DNA from: Saccharina japonica
Taxonomy: Eukaryota > Sar > Phaeophyceae > Laminariales > Laminariaceae
Length of the DNA: 64,000 bases
Assembly (NCBI GenBank): GCA_008828725.1
Contig: MEHQ01001314.1
Location: forward strand, 75,840-139,839
Reading direction: 5' to 3'
A model generated the notes under the pieces. That model was given only the letters and a program-made list of their open reading frames with translations, was not told the DNA's origin and did not search any database. A program made the position numbers and the translations under genes. Positions 10,300 to 20,522 of the stretch are shown one piece after another; position 1 is the first letter of the stretch, and each line of letters begins with the position of its first letter.

Positions 10300-12789
10300 G
10301 ACACAACGCGACAGAAGTAACGGAGCGTTCAAAACAGCGACCAAGACAATGACGACGGGAGCGACGGCCGATCAAACAAGTGAACGCACGCCATGCAAAA
10401 GAAGAAGAAGCTCCGTCGAGGAAGCTCCTCTCACCACCACCCTATTATATGGATTATACATAAGAGACGCGTATGCGCATCCCATCCCCGCTGTCGGAGA
10501 AAGGCCAGCCGAAAAAAGCCTTAACGTATCACGATTCCGCATACATACAAGAGACACGCTGTCGTGCTTTCGCGCTTTCGAGCTATCGAGCTATCGCTCT
10601 TTCGAGCTATCGCTCTTTCGAGCTATCGCTCTTTCGAGCTATCGCTCTTTCGAGCTATCGCTCTTTCGAGCTATCGCTCTTTCGAGCTATCGCTCTTTCG
10701 TGCTATCGCGCTATATCGCGCTTTTCGCGCCCCCGCCCCGGCTGTCGGAAAAAAAAAACTCGATCGAGGTTTTCTTATATAACCATCCACCGCAAGAGAC
10801 GCACGCGCTTTTCTCGCGTCCCATATCCCCGCAAGCGGCAAGCGAGACAAATAACTTGGGAACTCCTCAATACAGTTTGATGGCGTTTTGCAGTATTATA
10901 ATAAAGTACTGAAAAAACGTTAAAAACTAAACTAAAGGGCGAGTGGCATGGACGTACTATATACCCTGTAAATACGAAAAATTTGATCATGATCATGTTT
11001 GCAGCGGTCAAAGCGCTACACCAGAGGGCGAGGGGAAGAAGTGGAGAGTGTGGAATAGCGGGCGCCTATCCGCCATGCCCCCCCCCCCCCCCCCCCCCCA
11101 ATGCCTGCCTGGTTGGTGAAAACCCAACGTGCTCCGTCCCGGCATTGTAGGGATACGAGGGTCTATGGTCATACGACTGCGGCCGTGCACGACATGAGTA
11201 CACCCCCATAATGAGCGACCAAATGTTGGAGGTTGTCTCTACTAGGAGAAGGAACAGTGCTGCGCCTAAAAAAGGATGCGCAGTCAATGGCCAATCGACT
11301 AAGGTAAGCAAAAATTGAGCACGCCCCCCCCCCCCCCCCCCCTCCCCTCCCATCAGTGTGGACATCGGTGCGGTCGACGAACAAACCGTCCGTGCAACGT
11401 CGTCCAAAAACGACAAAAACAAAACAAAACGACTATGTACTACTCGTGTAGAAAAGACAAGAGGAAAAAATACGTACCCGTCGCCTTGTGCTTGGCCTTG
11501 TTGTCCTTTTTCCGCCTGTCCTGTTTGTACCTGGGGCCCAACAGATGATGGGAAATGACGAAAAAGGACGAAAAACATATGAAAAGAGACAAAAAAAACA
11601 AAGACGGACGGCAAAAAACGGGTTGAAAAAAGAATACAGGACAAGAAAAAAAAAGAAAGAGAAAGGAGAAAAACGAGACACACCCACATACCTGGTACAA
11701 GGTAGCAAAATAAAAAAGGGTTTTCTATATAATTACTCAGCGATGGTTGGGGAGAAACCGTCGGGGCTGTGACCGCCGTCGCAAAGTACATCAACAGCAG
11801 CAACACACACAAAACAAAAACACACTCAAGGCCAACAGGGCAAGCAATGCACAGGCTACTACGCTATTAATAGTAGTCTGAGCGCACGGCCAGGAAGGTA
11901 AGAGGTGTATGTTGTTATTTCACGCATAGTTACATCCCGCATCCCCTATACGTACAGCAGTACTGAAGAGCAGCCGAGGTCCACCAGCCGTATAATTGCA
12001 CGTACGTGCTGGGCTGTTCGGATCTGCACGTACTTTTGCACCATCTTTACCCTTGCTTCCACCCGGACCTGATCCCACCCGCATCTGATCCCATTTGGCA
12101 CCCTGCTCCCACCCACAAGGTGCAGAAATATAATCAGCCCTCCGCAGGAGCCGCCGGAGGCCCACCTGGCACCTCGATCCCATTTGGTACCCATGTAAGC
12201 CATACATATCTACAACAACTCCTGCTATACATATAACCATATTGAATATACGTGCAAATTCGAATAGCCCGGCACGTACGTGCAAGTTCTCCGCCGCTGG
12301 CCGAGGTCACCTTGGGGGATTAAAACAGTAGTGGACAAACACTGTTAGTGGACCTTCCTAAGGTAGCTAATTAGGCACTCTGATTGGCCAAGCAAGCACT
12401 GACCACTGGCATACTGGCATAGGGTTCGGGTTCGGGTTCGGGTTCGATCTGAGGGTCAACAATACTACTACCAAGACAAATACCCCCATTATAAAGATCC
12501 ACCATCACCCTTTGTCCACCCCTCGATTAAAATGTTGAAATAAAAAAGTAATCCTTACGACCATTTGCGTGTTTTTGGTTTCCTTTTCCGGTAAAACAAA
12601 AAAAAAAAAAACGACTCACTTGAACTTCCCGTAGTCGATGATTTTAACCACCGGCGGATCAGCCTCCTCGCTGATCATCACCAGGTCCAGCCCCTCGTCC
12701 TGCGCCCTCTGCAAAGCTTGCGACGTGGACATCACCCCCAGCTGCTCGTCCATGCCCTTGATCGAGATGACACATCGTACCGTCTCCAC
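9135..12789 (-). CDS. infC: Translation initiation factor IF-3, organellar (4 exons, partial)
   Basis: IF-3 binds the small ribosomal subunit and controls start-codon selection. In a eukaryote it serves plastids or mitochondria. Four minus-strand exons fit in phase: 12789-12620, 11530-11478 (53 bp), 10088-9994 and 9224-9135. They give 136 residues. The first encodes the N-terminal domain ([29 protein letters not shown], then the IF-3 signature KIIDYGKFK). The 53-bp exon supplies the basic linker [17 protein letters not shown]. The last two give the C-terminal domain ([40 protein letters not shown]). Splice sites are GT-AG: AA|GTGAGT, CAG|GTAC, G|GTACGT, CAG|AGCT, CGG|GTGAGC, CAG|GTGCGC and GAT|GTGAGT. 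Upstream exon(s) with the targeting leader and the final ~20 residues were not found. A 50-base poly-G tract (poly-C on this strand) lies just upstream of the first exon's acceptor. Family assignment is firm; plastid versus mitochondrial is open. Confidence 0.9.
9250..9640. repeat. Degenerate (GTTACG/GTTACA)n minisatellite
   Basis: About 390 bases of imperfect hexamers (GGTTAC, AGTTAC, CGGTTAC) lie in an IF-3 intron. The 227-codon open frame through it is Val/Thr-rich repeat translation and is not a gene. Confidence 0.85.
10226..10298. repeat. Poly-G tract (~73 bases)
   Basis: It is an uninterrupted G run in an IF-3 intron, directly following a poly-A run. Length is probably not exact in the assembly. 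Confidence 0.9.
10566..10720. repeat. 16-bp minisatellite (TTTCGAGCTATCGCTC)n
   Basis: About eight near-identical 16-bp units lie inside an IF-3 intron. No unit contains a stop in three frames, which creates false open frames reading [13 protein letters not shown]. Confidence 0.9.
11075..11345 (+). repeat. Dispersed repeat D, copy 1
   Basis: It contains CCCGGCATTGTAGGGATACG, AGGGTCTATGGTCATACGAC, GCACGACATGAGTACACCCC and CAATGGCCAATCGACTAAGG, bounded by poly-C runs. Related sequence is at 22795-23280, a fragment at 1815-1850, and an inverted interrupted copy at 30017-30200. Confidence 0.65.
12415..12450. repeat. (GGGTTC)n short tandem repeat
   Basis: Four to five GGGTTC hexamers, in IF-3 intron sequence on the opposite strand. 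Confidence 0.8.
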
Positions 12790-12821
12790 CTAAGTTTTCA
12801 AGTATTGCCGGAGGCGGTAAG

Positions 12822-12825
12822 GGGG

Positions 12826-12878
<53 letters not shown>
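12822..12878. repeat. Poly-G tract upstream of the IF-3 exon
   Basis: A GC-rich then pure G run of about 50 bases ends 33 bases from the first visible IF-3 exon. Read on the minus strand it is poly-C and may act as part of the polypyrimidine tract. Confidence 0.85.
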
Positions 12879-12879
<1 letters not shown>

Positions 12880-13983
12880 CGGGAGGGGGATATAGTCAGC
12901 GCAAACACTACCAGGTATAAACTACCAACAAGCAGTGTTTTGGAGATAAAGGTACGTAGTCAGCGCAAACAATGCCAGGTACCTGGCATATAAACTACCA
13001 ACAGCGGTGTTTTGGAGATACGATAATACGCATACAGAACTAACCATCAACTCGATAGTTTGGGCTGGTCGGTTGTTACTTGCCCGGTGGCTACGTACGA
13101 TTTTATTTTCTCTTTAGCTTTCAAGAGTATTTTTTTATGTTGTGTTCCTCGATTTTGCCCGGTGGCTACAGTATACATACAGAGTACGTGCGAGTAGGAG
13201 CTGGTACGAGGAACAGAGAACGCCTGCTTTTGTTGTTCTCCCCTTTCAGCTTCCCCCCCCCCCCCCCCCCCCCCGGGATTTCATGTCAACCACAATAATC
13301 CATTCCGAAGGGGAGCCTTGTAAGCACTACAATACTGTGAGAGGGTGCCAACTATATGAATACAGCGACGGAAAGTGAGCACGAACCCTTAAGGGGAACA
13401 GGGGGGGGGGTCATGAAAAAACGCATCAAATGCTCGAAACCCCTCTCGTGCAACTACAAAACACTACAAACACGATGTATGTATGTACCATAGACGTGCC
13501 AAATGTAGTGTGGTACAGCTATCTATGCTCGGGTGCGAAAGAGAGGGGACAGCACCGGCGACACGGTGCAAAACGCGGGTACGATACAAAAAACGGGTGC
13601 CCCATTGCCTCCTCCCCCCGTCCGTGACTACGTGATGACACAAGCCATCCAAATCCAAAATCGCCCTTCACGCCACGATGGATAGTCTCATCTCATCAAA
13701 TGTTTTAGATCTTAAGTGACGCGACGAAAAAAACCCCCCCCCCCCCCCCCCCCCCCCCGCCGTAAAATAAATACGATAAATGTCCCTATAAACGTAAGGA
13801 AAGGACCTTTTGTATTGTAACCCCAAACAAAAGGAACATTTGTATGTTAATATCATATACAAACACGGACATAGTGGTAGTCGTGAACTTTAACTTCCGC
13901 TCATTTTTTTCGCTGGACGTACGTAAATATATATATATATACATGTATGCGAGTATTGTACGAGACTTGACCCATACAGAAGT

Positions 13984-14140
13984 GAAAAAATGATCCCACA
14001 CTAATTCCAAGTAGTTTTCTCCCAAATTCGTGGGACCAGTTCTTAAAGGGGTTAAGAACCGGTCCCCCGTTTTTCGAGACAAGCTTCGTACGTACTCGGA
14101 ATTAGTGTGGGATAAGTTTTGCCGTTCTGAAAGGATTTTA
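13984..14140. mobile_element. MITE family A, two copies head to head
   Basis: The left half reads GATCCCACACTAATTCCAAG, TCGTGGGACCAGTTCTTAAA and GGGGTTAA (inverted orientation). The right half begins TTAAGAACCGGTCCCCCGTT and contains GGAATTAGTGTGGGATAAGT and TTCTGAAAGG (direct). They share the central TTAA. Confidence 0.65.
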
Positions 14141-14799
14141 ACATTCGTCCTTGCAAGCTGAACCGACCTATATATTTAGGGCGAGTTCTGTTCGTCTCAA
14201 GTGAAGTGCGCACAAAACTAGAATGTAACGAACGAAAAAAATCGAGAAATTTCCAGGAATAAATAATACCAGGTCAGACCAGGTACATCATTTTTTGAAA
14301 ACTCAAGAAAATTCCAAGAAAATTCAAAACATTGTTTTTGCAAGATTTTTTCCAAGAAACTTGAGGAAATTTCAGGAATTTTCAGGGAGCTTCAATACAA
14401 AAAGTTTCAATAAACTCGCCGGCCAAAGCGGTACGATAACGAATTTACAAAGCTACTATAACACCATCGTCCTTTTTATATAATAACAACACAATGTCAC
14501 CACGGACGCAAAAAAAAAAAAAAAAATGCACTTGGCTCGTGCAAACGCTTCCGTGTGTGCGGTACGAACCTAAACCACCGCCCCCCAGAGCTGTAGGTAG
14601 GCCCCTATCCCAACCGCTTGGCGGCAACAGCAGCACCACCTGCACCACCAGCACCACGACTCGCAAGCCAAGCCTACTTGCGACACCCTACATAGGATGA
14701 CATGCAGCTTAGAATGTGAGGATACTGGTAAAACTATACGGTCAACATACGTACCATCAGACTCATGATGGAGCCTCATTTCGATATTAAACGTCGTGA

Positions 14800-14882
14800 A
14801 AAGGGAAGGAAGGAAGGAAGGAAGGAAGGAAGGAAGGAAGGAAAGGAAGGAAAGGAAGGAAGGAAGGAAGGAAAGGAAGCAG
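14800..14882. repeat. (GGAA)n microsatellite
   Basis: About 80 bases of GGAA/GGAAA units with no gene context. It is probably intronic or intergenic. Confidence 0.9.
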
Positions 14883-15399
14883 GGAAGGGTAAAAAAAAAA
14901 CAAAAAACCGCGTTCGTCTCTAATAGTCTTTCAACATTTTTTTTACCGCCGTAATGACAATCATCCGCCGCCCACCACCGCAGAATCATTTGCATTTGGA
15001 CGGGGAGGTACTTCGTATGGGGTTGCGGCGCGCGGGGTGTTTTTCTCGGCGGTTCCCTCCTTATTTTTTGATAGATACGTCAGCTCTGAGTTATCCATAA
15101 AAAAACTGGCCGATAAACGAGCAGTTTTTTTTTGTTGACGAAATATCACCAACACAACAACAGCAAAAATGCTGTGAGTCAGCTTAAAATCGGTCGATAA
15201 CTGTGTATGTGTGTACGATGCTCAGCTTTGCAAGCTGCTTCGCCCTGATTTAGTTTCAAAGAGCATTGAAGATTCCGTTTGTCTCCGTACGTCGTGTCCT
15301 GTTGTTTTTACGTCCGGAGCGTCGGGCTGAGTCACTTGTAGTAATTTCCTAAGACTAATTTCTTGTTCGTACATATCAAGTGTCTCGTAGACTACTTGG

Positions 15400-15442
15400 T
15401 GCAGTAGTAGTAGTAGTAGTTTTAGTAGTAGTAGTAGTAGTG

Positions 15443-15473
<31 letters not shown>

Positions 15474-15495
15474 TAGTAGTAGCAGTAGTAGTATG
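15400..15495. repeat. (TAG)n microsatellite
   Basis: About 95 bases of TAG triplets with a few TGG interruptions. Ser/Thr/Leu/Tyr homopolymer frames on the other strand are artefacts. Confidence 0.9.
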
Positions 15496-15865
15496 ATAGC
15501 TGCGTACAGATGATGATCGGTTCCAGTGTTCGTAGCAATGCGACCAGACAGCGCTCCAAGAGACAGACGAAAACTGCTGTACGAGCACAACTGCCTCCTG
15601 TTGACCCCTGGAACATGTACTGGGGGGGTTGGTATTGATAGTTGCTTGCTGTATTCGGAAAAGTACGTTGCAGGATTCGGTCTCTGGTGGTATCATACTT
15701 CCAGCAGGTCAAAATCGGCCGGCTCAATTATTGTTTCACTAAGATTAGAGTATTGTAGACTAAAAAACTATTAATACGATTATTACGGCGGGGCCTTAGT
15801 ACTGTATTCTGAACCCGCGATGGACCCAAAAAACAGATTATATCCCCCTATTGTTACTAACCAAG

Positions 15866-16197
15866 CCGGTCGCCCCGGTGGTCTAACAGGTAGCCACGAA
15901 GTCTGTTAGCATTGGAGGTCGGGGGTTCGATTCTCCTCGTATGGAGATTTTTGTTCTCAAATGACACCAACTGTCGAGAGCGCATATTATAGCGTGGGTA
16001 AGCACACTTCGACGAAAGTTGACGAGGGAGGAAAGTGCTGAAGTCTTCTCGCGATAAAAAGCAAGGCAAGAACCGTAGTGGGGGAGGAGGGAGAAGAGCC
16101 TACTTTGTGACCCCGGATCTGAGTTACGACTATAGGAAGGAAAGAGAAAGGAAGGGCGAAAATAATAAATGGGATGGACAAAAAAAAAAAAAAAAAA
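15866..16197 (+). mobile_element. tRNA-derived SINE, family 1, copy b (full length)
   Basis: The best copy. The head has CCCCGGTGGTCTAACAGGTA (A-box region) and TCGGGGGTTCGATTCTCC (B-box), then AATGACACCAACTGTCGAGA, TTGACGAGGGAGGAAAGTGC and GACCCCGGATCTGAGTTACG, closing with poly-A at 16180-16197. At 332 bases it carries no ORF, so it would need LINE proteins in trans. No clear target duplication was seen. Confidence 0.85.
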
Positions 16198-16384
16198 CGT
16201 ATAAGGTTCCCTATGCTCCTCCGTAATAATGCGACAGATGGCGTAATATACGAAGCAAGTAGTCTGATGTACCACAGGCAGCTGTACGTATAAAATAGCA
16301 CCGCAGTACACGCGATGGAAGTATCACACACAGCTTGCAAAGATGAGAGTTCGACAAGATCCTCGGTCTCAACCATTTATTAAT

Positions 16385-16505
16385 AGTACGGGGAACCATA
16401 GTAAATAGCAAAATAGGGACCTATGGTGCACACAAAAAACCTATATACCTCCCTATTTTTACTATTAAATATCAATATTTGGTCCAATTTTACTCTCTCG
16501 TAGGC
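16385..16505. mobile_element. MITE family B, copy 2
   Basis: It opens with AGTACGGGGAACCATAGTAA, has AAAACCTATATACCTCCCTA in the middle and ends in a degraded TTTGGTCCAATTTTAC. The right inverted repeat is eroded. Confidence 0.6.
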
Positions 16506-18235
16506 ACCCCCCGAAAATAATTACAGCAGTGGGTACCCCGACTCAAGAGAGGGTACCCTATATAAGAGAATAGTGCAGATAAGAGAGGCCAAATCGGCTG
16601 GACCCGCCTACACTAAACCTGTATATTTCCCACGACTGTAGATAAGAGAGAAAGGCTATTATAAGTTAAGATAGCTGTTTTCGACCTGTATGTACCACAC
16701 CCACTGCAAAAAACACCATCGCTGTGATAAGAGAGTGACTCTTTCTTGACCTCCGCTGAATCAGCTCTTCCCGGACCCCAACACACCAACATCACATCAA
16801 ACACCTCTGTGCCTTGAACCACCCCGACTGCAGTTGCACGGGCCGTCGTTGGGACCCGTCATACTCAATCTGTGCCTTATTCGGACTGTTAAAAATAGTA
16901 CCAAGGTAGAATAGGGCCGAGCGGCGTGCAATTGCAACATCTGAACATCAAATTATCAAATCAACACGAGTATACGTATCATATTACCAGGTAGGTATAT
17001 ATATACATGGTTTATACATTTACATATCAGCGACGAAGCGTAAGTTCGTACCAAGTACGTTCTGCCTGGTGTCCTGTGCGTTCTTTACATTGAGCCGTCC
17101 TTCCTATATTAATAGTATATGTACCAGTCTGCGTGCCGATTCATCCTATTAGAGAGAGGCTCGTTATGTGTTTACAAAACCACGACGCAGAGATACGCAC
17201 CAGGTACATTGTAGTGCAGCAAGCAGAATAGACAATGCAATGCCATGTACGACAGACACAACATACACATATATACTATTAATAGCAATCCAGATGCGTT
17301 GAAAAGAGACAAAACACAAAAATGGCACTCGTACATATTCATACCTGAAAATGGTCGACATTTCATATATCCTTTCAGGACTACGTACGGGATCGAAAAC
17401 GAGTCAACAACAAAATCAGCGCGCTGTGAGGTGACAACGTCGCGCTTGTCGCGAGTCAACACTGAAGAAAGAGTCCTGCCGACGACGCCAATGTGGGGCG
17501 AACACCCCGCGCGCGCCCCGGGGAGGTTTCTCTCTCGTTGTGTGGTATATGGTGTGGAGTACACACAACACTACACTACACTACACTACACACTGTGGTG
17601 AGTCGGTGCCTCGGGTCTACAGGGAACGGAGTGACATGCCTTGGGTGTGACCTTGAACTTTTGTGTATAGTGTCATGAGGCGGTGCTATTATATCTACAT
17701 ATAGGGGAAGGGAACCTGGTGTCCACATACCAGGTACCAGGTAGACAGCAATTTCCAATGTCGCACCCAGGACGTTTTTTGGGGTCGATGTTACGCGGTA
17801 TATACGAGCTATGAATAGGTCCCAGGATGGCAGTTCAGGGCAGCGTGGAGGGTGGACAGGAGTGTCATGCGGACAAAAAAGGTGGGATGTCCTCACCAAA
17901 GTCGCCGTTTCCCCGTAGAACAGCAGCAGGATACGTACAGAAGGGCGTAATATGAGGATGTGTACACGTAGGTCTGGTAGAGGGCTACCGACTACCACAA
18001 AGGCAGGACGAGTACGAGTAGTCGCCTTGCACGTATTTTACGCGACCTCGTAAACAGTCATACCGAATACGCTCCGAACGAGTATACCAGGAATACCAAC
18101 AGATGGTATTACCAGGATACTACAAAAACCGACACTGCGAGCGCCAGCAGTGTAGCGGTACAAGCACGTACGCTGTTGTGAACCGCATCGGTGTCATGGC
18201 AGTATGCCATGTTTCGTATACAATCGATTGGGCCA

Positions 18236-18286
18236 TAGGATGTCGACGGGTAGAAAGGAAGGTTTAATGTGAAGAACACACACACA
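18236..18286. repeat. Dispersed repeat F, copy 1
   Basis: It has GGATGTCGACGGGTAGAAAG, GAAGGTTTAATGTGAAG and AACACACACACA. Copies are at 45498-45547 and 45962-46010, the last interrupted by a candidate Mutator-like insertion. Confidence 0.7.
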
Positions 18287-19401
18287 TTGACTCTAGAATT
18301 TCGGCACGTATTATAGACTAAACACGACATGATGCACGTGAGCTCAATCGAGGGGAAAGCCTGTCACGAGTCACAAGTCGCAGTCACACCCTATACATGT
18401 ACGTATACATACCGACAGACAGCAGACAGCGCAGACAAGGAATGGATGGACTCTTCCTGCACGACGATATCGCCGGATGAAGCGGGGGAGGGTGTCTGTG
18501 TGGCACCTGGTACATACCAGTACATCGCGGTCACCGCAACAAGTACGAGTACCTTGTGAATCTGAGTCTGGGGTACCGTATACTGCTTGCACATGATTCA
18601 TGGAGGGATATCAATGCCCCTTGTGCGTTTTCTTGTACTCGCTCTCGATACGTACGGAGTAAGGGGTACTAGTAGTCTACCAGGTAGGAGCCTTGGTGCA
18701 TGCCGTATGTACTCGGTAGACTCGCAGACGTACAGACAGCTTGTAAGTGTGTGGGTGTGTACGATTATTTTATGCGTGGAACGTGGAAGTCGACTGATGC
18801 TTGCCAAGTATGTACGAACCTGTGCACTGCTGTGCACCGGTATCATGCGTATTATACTACAGCAGTTAGTGTACTGCTGTAAGTCTTCGTTAGAGAGAAA
18901 GCTCAAGCTTGTGCGAGTTGTGTGAGCATGGTTCAAGTCGCAGTTTTTACCCCAGGTGTACTGGTATGCACTGGTATCGGAGGCAGAAATAAAATAGGTA
19001 CTCGAACTCGTACATCGTGCCCACGCGACCTGCACACATGCAACGGACAACTGCTGTCGCACACACGTTTCTTCTTCCAATCTCACTCGTGGTGCGTGGT
19101 ATTATTTCCTATTTTATTTTACTGCTAGATGTGCGTCTTCTACTGGTGTGCGTACAGGCAGCTGGTGCTTGCTCTGTTTGGGCTGTTTCGCGATGATGCC
19201 CATCGGTCGTGTCAAGGCCTGACACATGACAGCTTGATACCCTGAACGACATGATCATGCTACTTTTAATATGCTGAAAAAAGTTGAGACACCAAGCCGC
19301 ACGCACACGCGACGGAGAGAGGGGTGAGATGCGCTCAATCGGCCCGCCATAGCCCACCACACCCAACACCTCCAGACACTTGGTGACATGATTCGTTTAC
19401 G

Positions 19402-19824
19402 TCAACCCCCCCCACACCCACTCGCCGTGATCTCCTCGTTCATGTCAGGCGTCTTCGAGTCCTTGCCCTTGTTGTCCGGACGTCCGTACACCTTGCTGGT
19501 GATGGGGTTGTTGGCGATAACCTCCATTCCCAGCCGCGTCTTTCGCCTCGCCGCTACCCTCCGTTGCTCCCTGGGGTCTACTGCCACAGCCGTCCTTCTC
19601 CCTGACGACCCCAAGGAGGACACCGCGCTTGCTGCTCCTCCCCCGCAGCCCCTCACCATAGCGCCAGGAATGCAAGCATTTGTGACGAAAGCCGTCGATT
19701 GTTCAACGCAAGCCAAGAGAAGGCACCCGTAGCCCAGGGAGGATAGCAGCGATCGTCCCGAGATCCCTCTATCTACGCGTTTGCTACTCCGTCCCGCCCC
19801 GCCGGAGCTCAACGAAAAACCCAT
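19402..19824 (-). CDS. Candidate plastid-targeted protein of unknown function
   Basis: The minus-strand frame starts at the ATG at 19824-19822 and runs 140 codons to TGA at 19402. I do not recognise the family. Residues ~27-43 form a hydrophobic stretch (LLSSLGYGCLLLACVEQ) followed by STA|FVTNA. A signal peptide ending at an A|F junction, followed by a Ser/Gly/Arg-rich stretch, is what heterokont plastid-imported proteins show. The segment MEVIANNPITSKVYGRP and the charged DNKGKDSKTPDMNEEIT would be the mature part. The frame may be interrupted: a strong donor GCTATG|GTGAGG and an acceptor TGTGGCAG lie within it, and another possible donor GCGA|GTGGGT near 19410 suggests further exons at lower coordinates. 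It is divergent from phosphoglycerate kinase, about 0.7 kb away. Confidence 0.4.
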   Translation of the reverse strand: MGFSLSSGGAGRSSKRVDRGISGRSLLSSLGYGCLLLACVEQSTAFVTNACIPGAMVRGCGGGAASAVSSLGSSGRRTAVAVDPREQRRVAARRKTRLGMEVIANNPITSKVYGRPDNKGKDSKTPDMNEEITASGCGGG

Positions 19825-20522
19825 CCCCACGCGCGTTTTGCTCGGCTCTGCTGGGGCCTTGTTACGGTGCTACAGTACGTACCGTACCGTGTGTGTTTTC
19901 GCCACGTCCGTAGCGATGGAGGGTGTTACCTTCAATGAGGCGTTAATGCGGCGAAATAAGCTTGCGAGAGCGTTCCAGTCAGCCAATCAGGGGCATGCGG
20001 ATCTACTTCTGTCATCGGTCTGTCACTTTGTCATCACTTGCTCCCTGCCCCTCTTCAGTCCAGCAGAAAGAACAGCAAACTCAAGGTAAGAGAGCGAGAT
20101 TGGCCGTCCACCCTCGCGCAATGTAGGCCAGCAGAGACCATCTCAGGGGTGCGCTTTGGGGTTGCGCACGTGTATGGGTAAAGAGTTGCGGCCCGCGTGC
20201 CTCATTCGCGACGGGCAAAAGAAAACGATGATGAGAACATTTCCAATTTCCATTTGCACGTATTGTTTCCAGTTTGAACGACGCGTGCATCCTTGTCGAT
20301 CCGAGATCCGAGAGGCAGTGCCATGCTGCGCCCCCTTCTACCACCCAACCCCCGCCCCGCCGCTTTGCCTCGCGCAAACTGTGACCGCCACGCTGCATCC
20401 ACCCGCGCATTCCCGAACAACGCCCCCGGGATACCAGACCAACAAGTAAATAAGCATACACTGCATGCACCGGTCTTTATATTGTCGTGCGTATGTACGA
20501 TGAAGCAGATCAAGCAATCGTC
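19825..20522. promoter_or_regulatory. Putative divergent promoter region (PGK and minus-strand gene)
   Basis: About 700 bases separate the candidate plastid gene (-) and the PGK start (+). The region is moderately GC-rich without a clear TATA box. A CAGCCAATCAGGGG segment at about 19980 contains a CCAAT element. The promoter role is inferred from gene orientation only. Confidence 0.3.

Larger units (their letters stand above)
12900..19401. other. Spacer without recognised exons, may hold the IF-3 leader exon
   Basis: Nothing conserved was recognised on either strand. Contents are poly-C tracts (13251-13274, 13734-13758), MITE A copies near 13990-14140, an A/T-rich stretch rich in TTTCCA/TTCAAGAA words at 14230-14410, (GGAA)n, (TAG)n, a full-length SINE (15866-16197), a MITE B copy, and a dispersed repeat at 18235-18285. 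The rest is AT-rich sequence with many GTACGTA and TACCAGGTA words. The 5' exon(s) of IF-3 should lie here on the minus strand. Confidence 0.5.

Noticed and set aside
9859-10375. Poly-Pro/poly-Gly open frames on both strands
   Set aside because: They are translations of the 73-base poly-G tract. Only the short IF-3 exon (9994-10088) inside is real.
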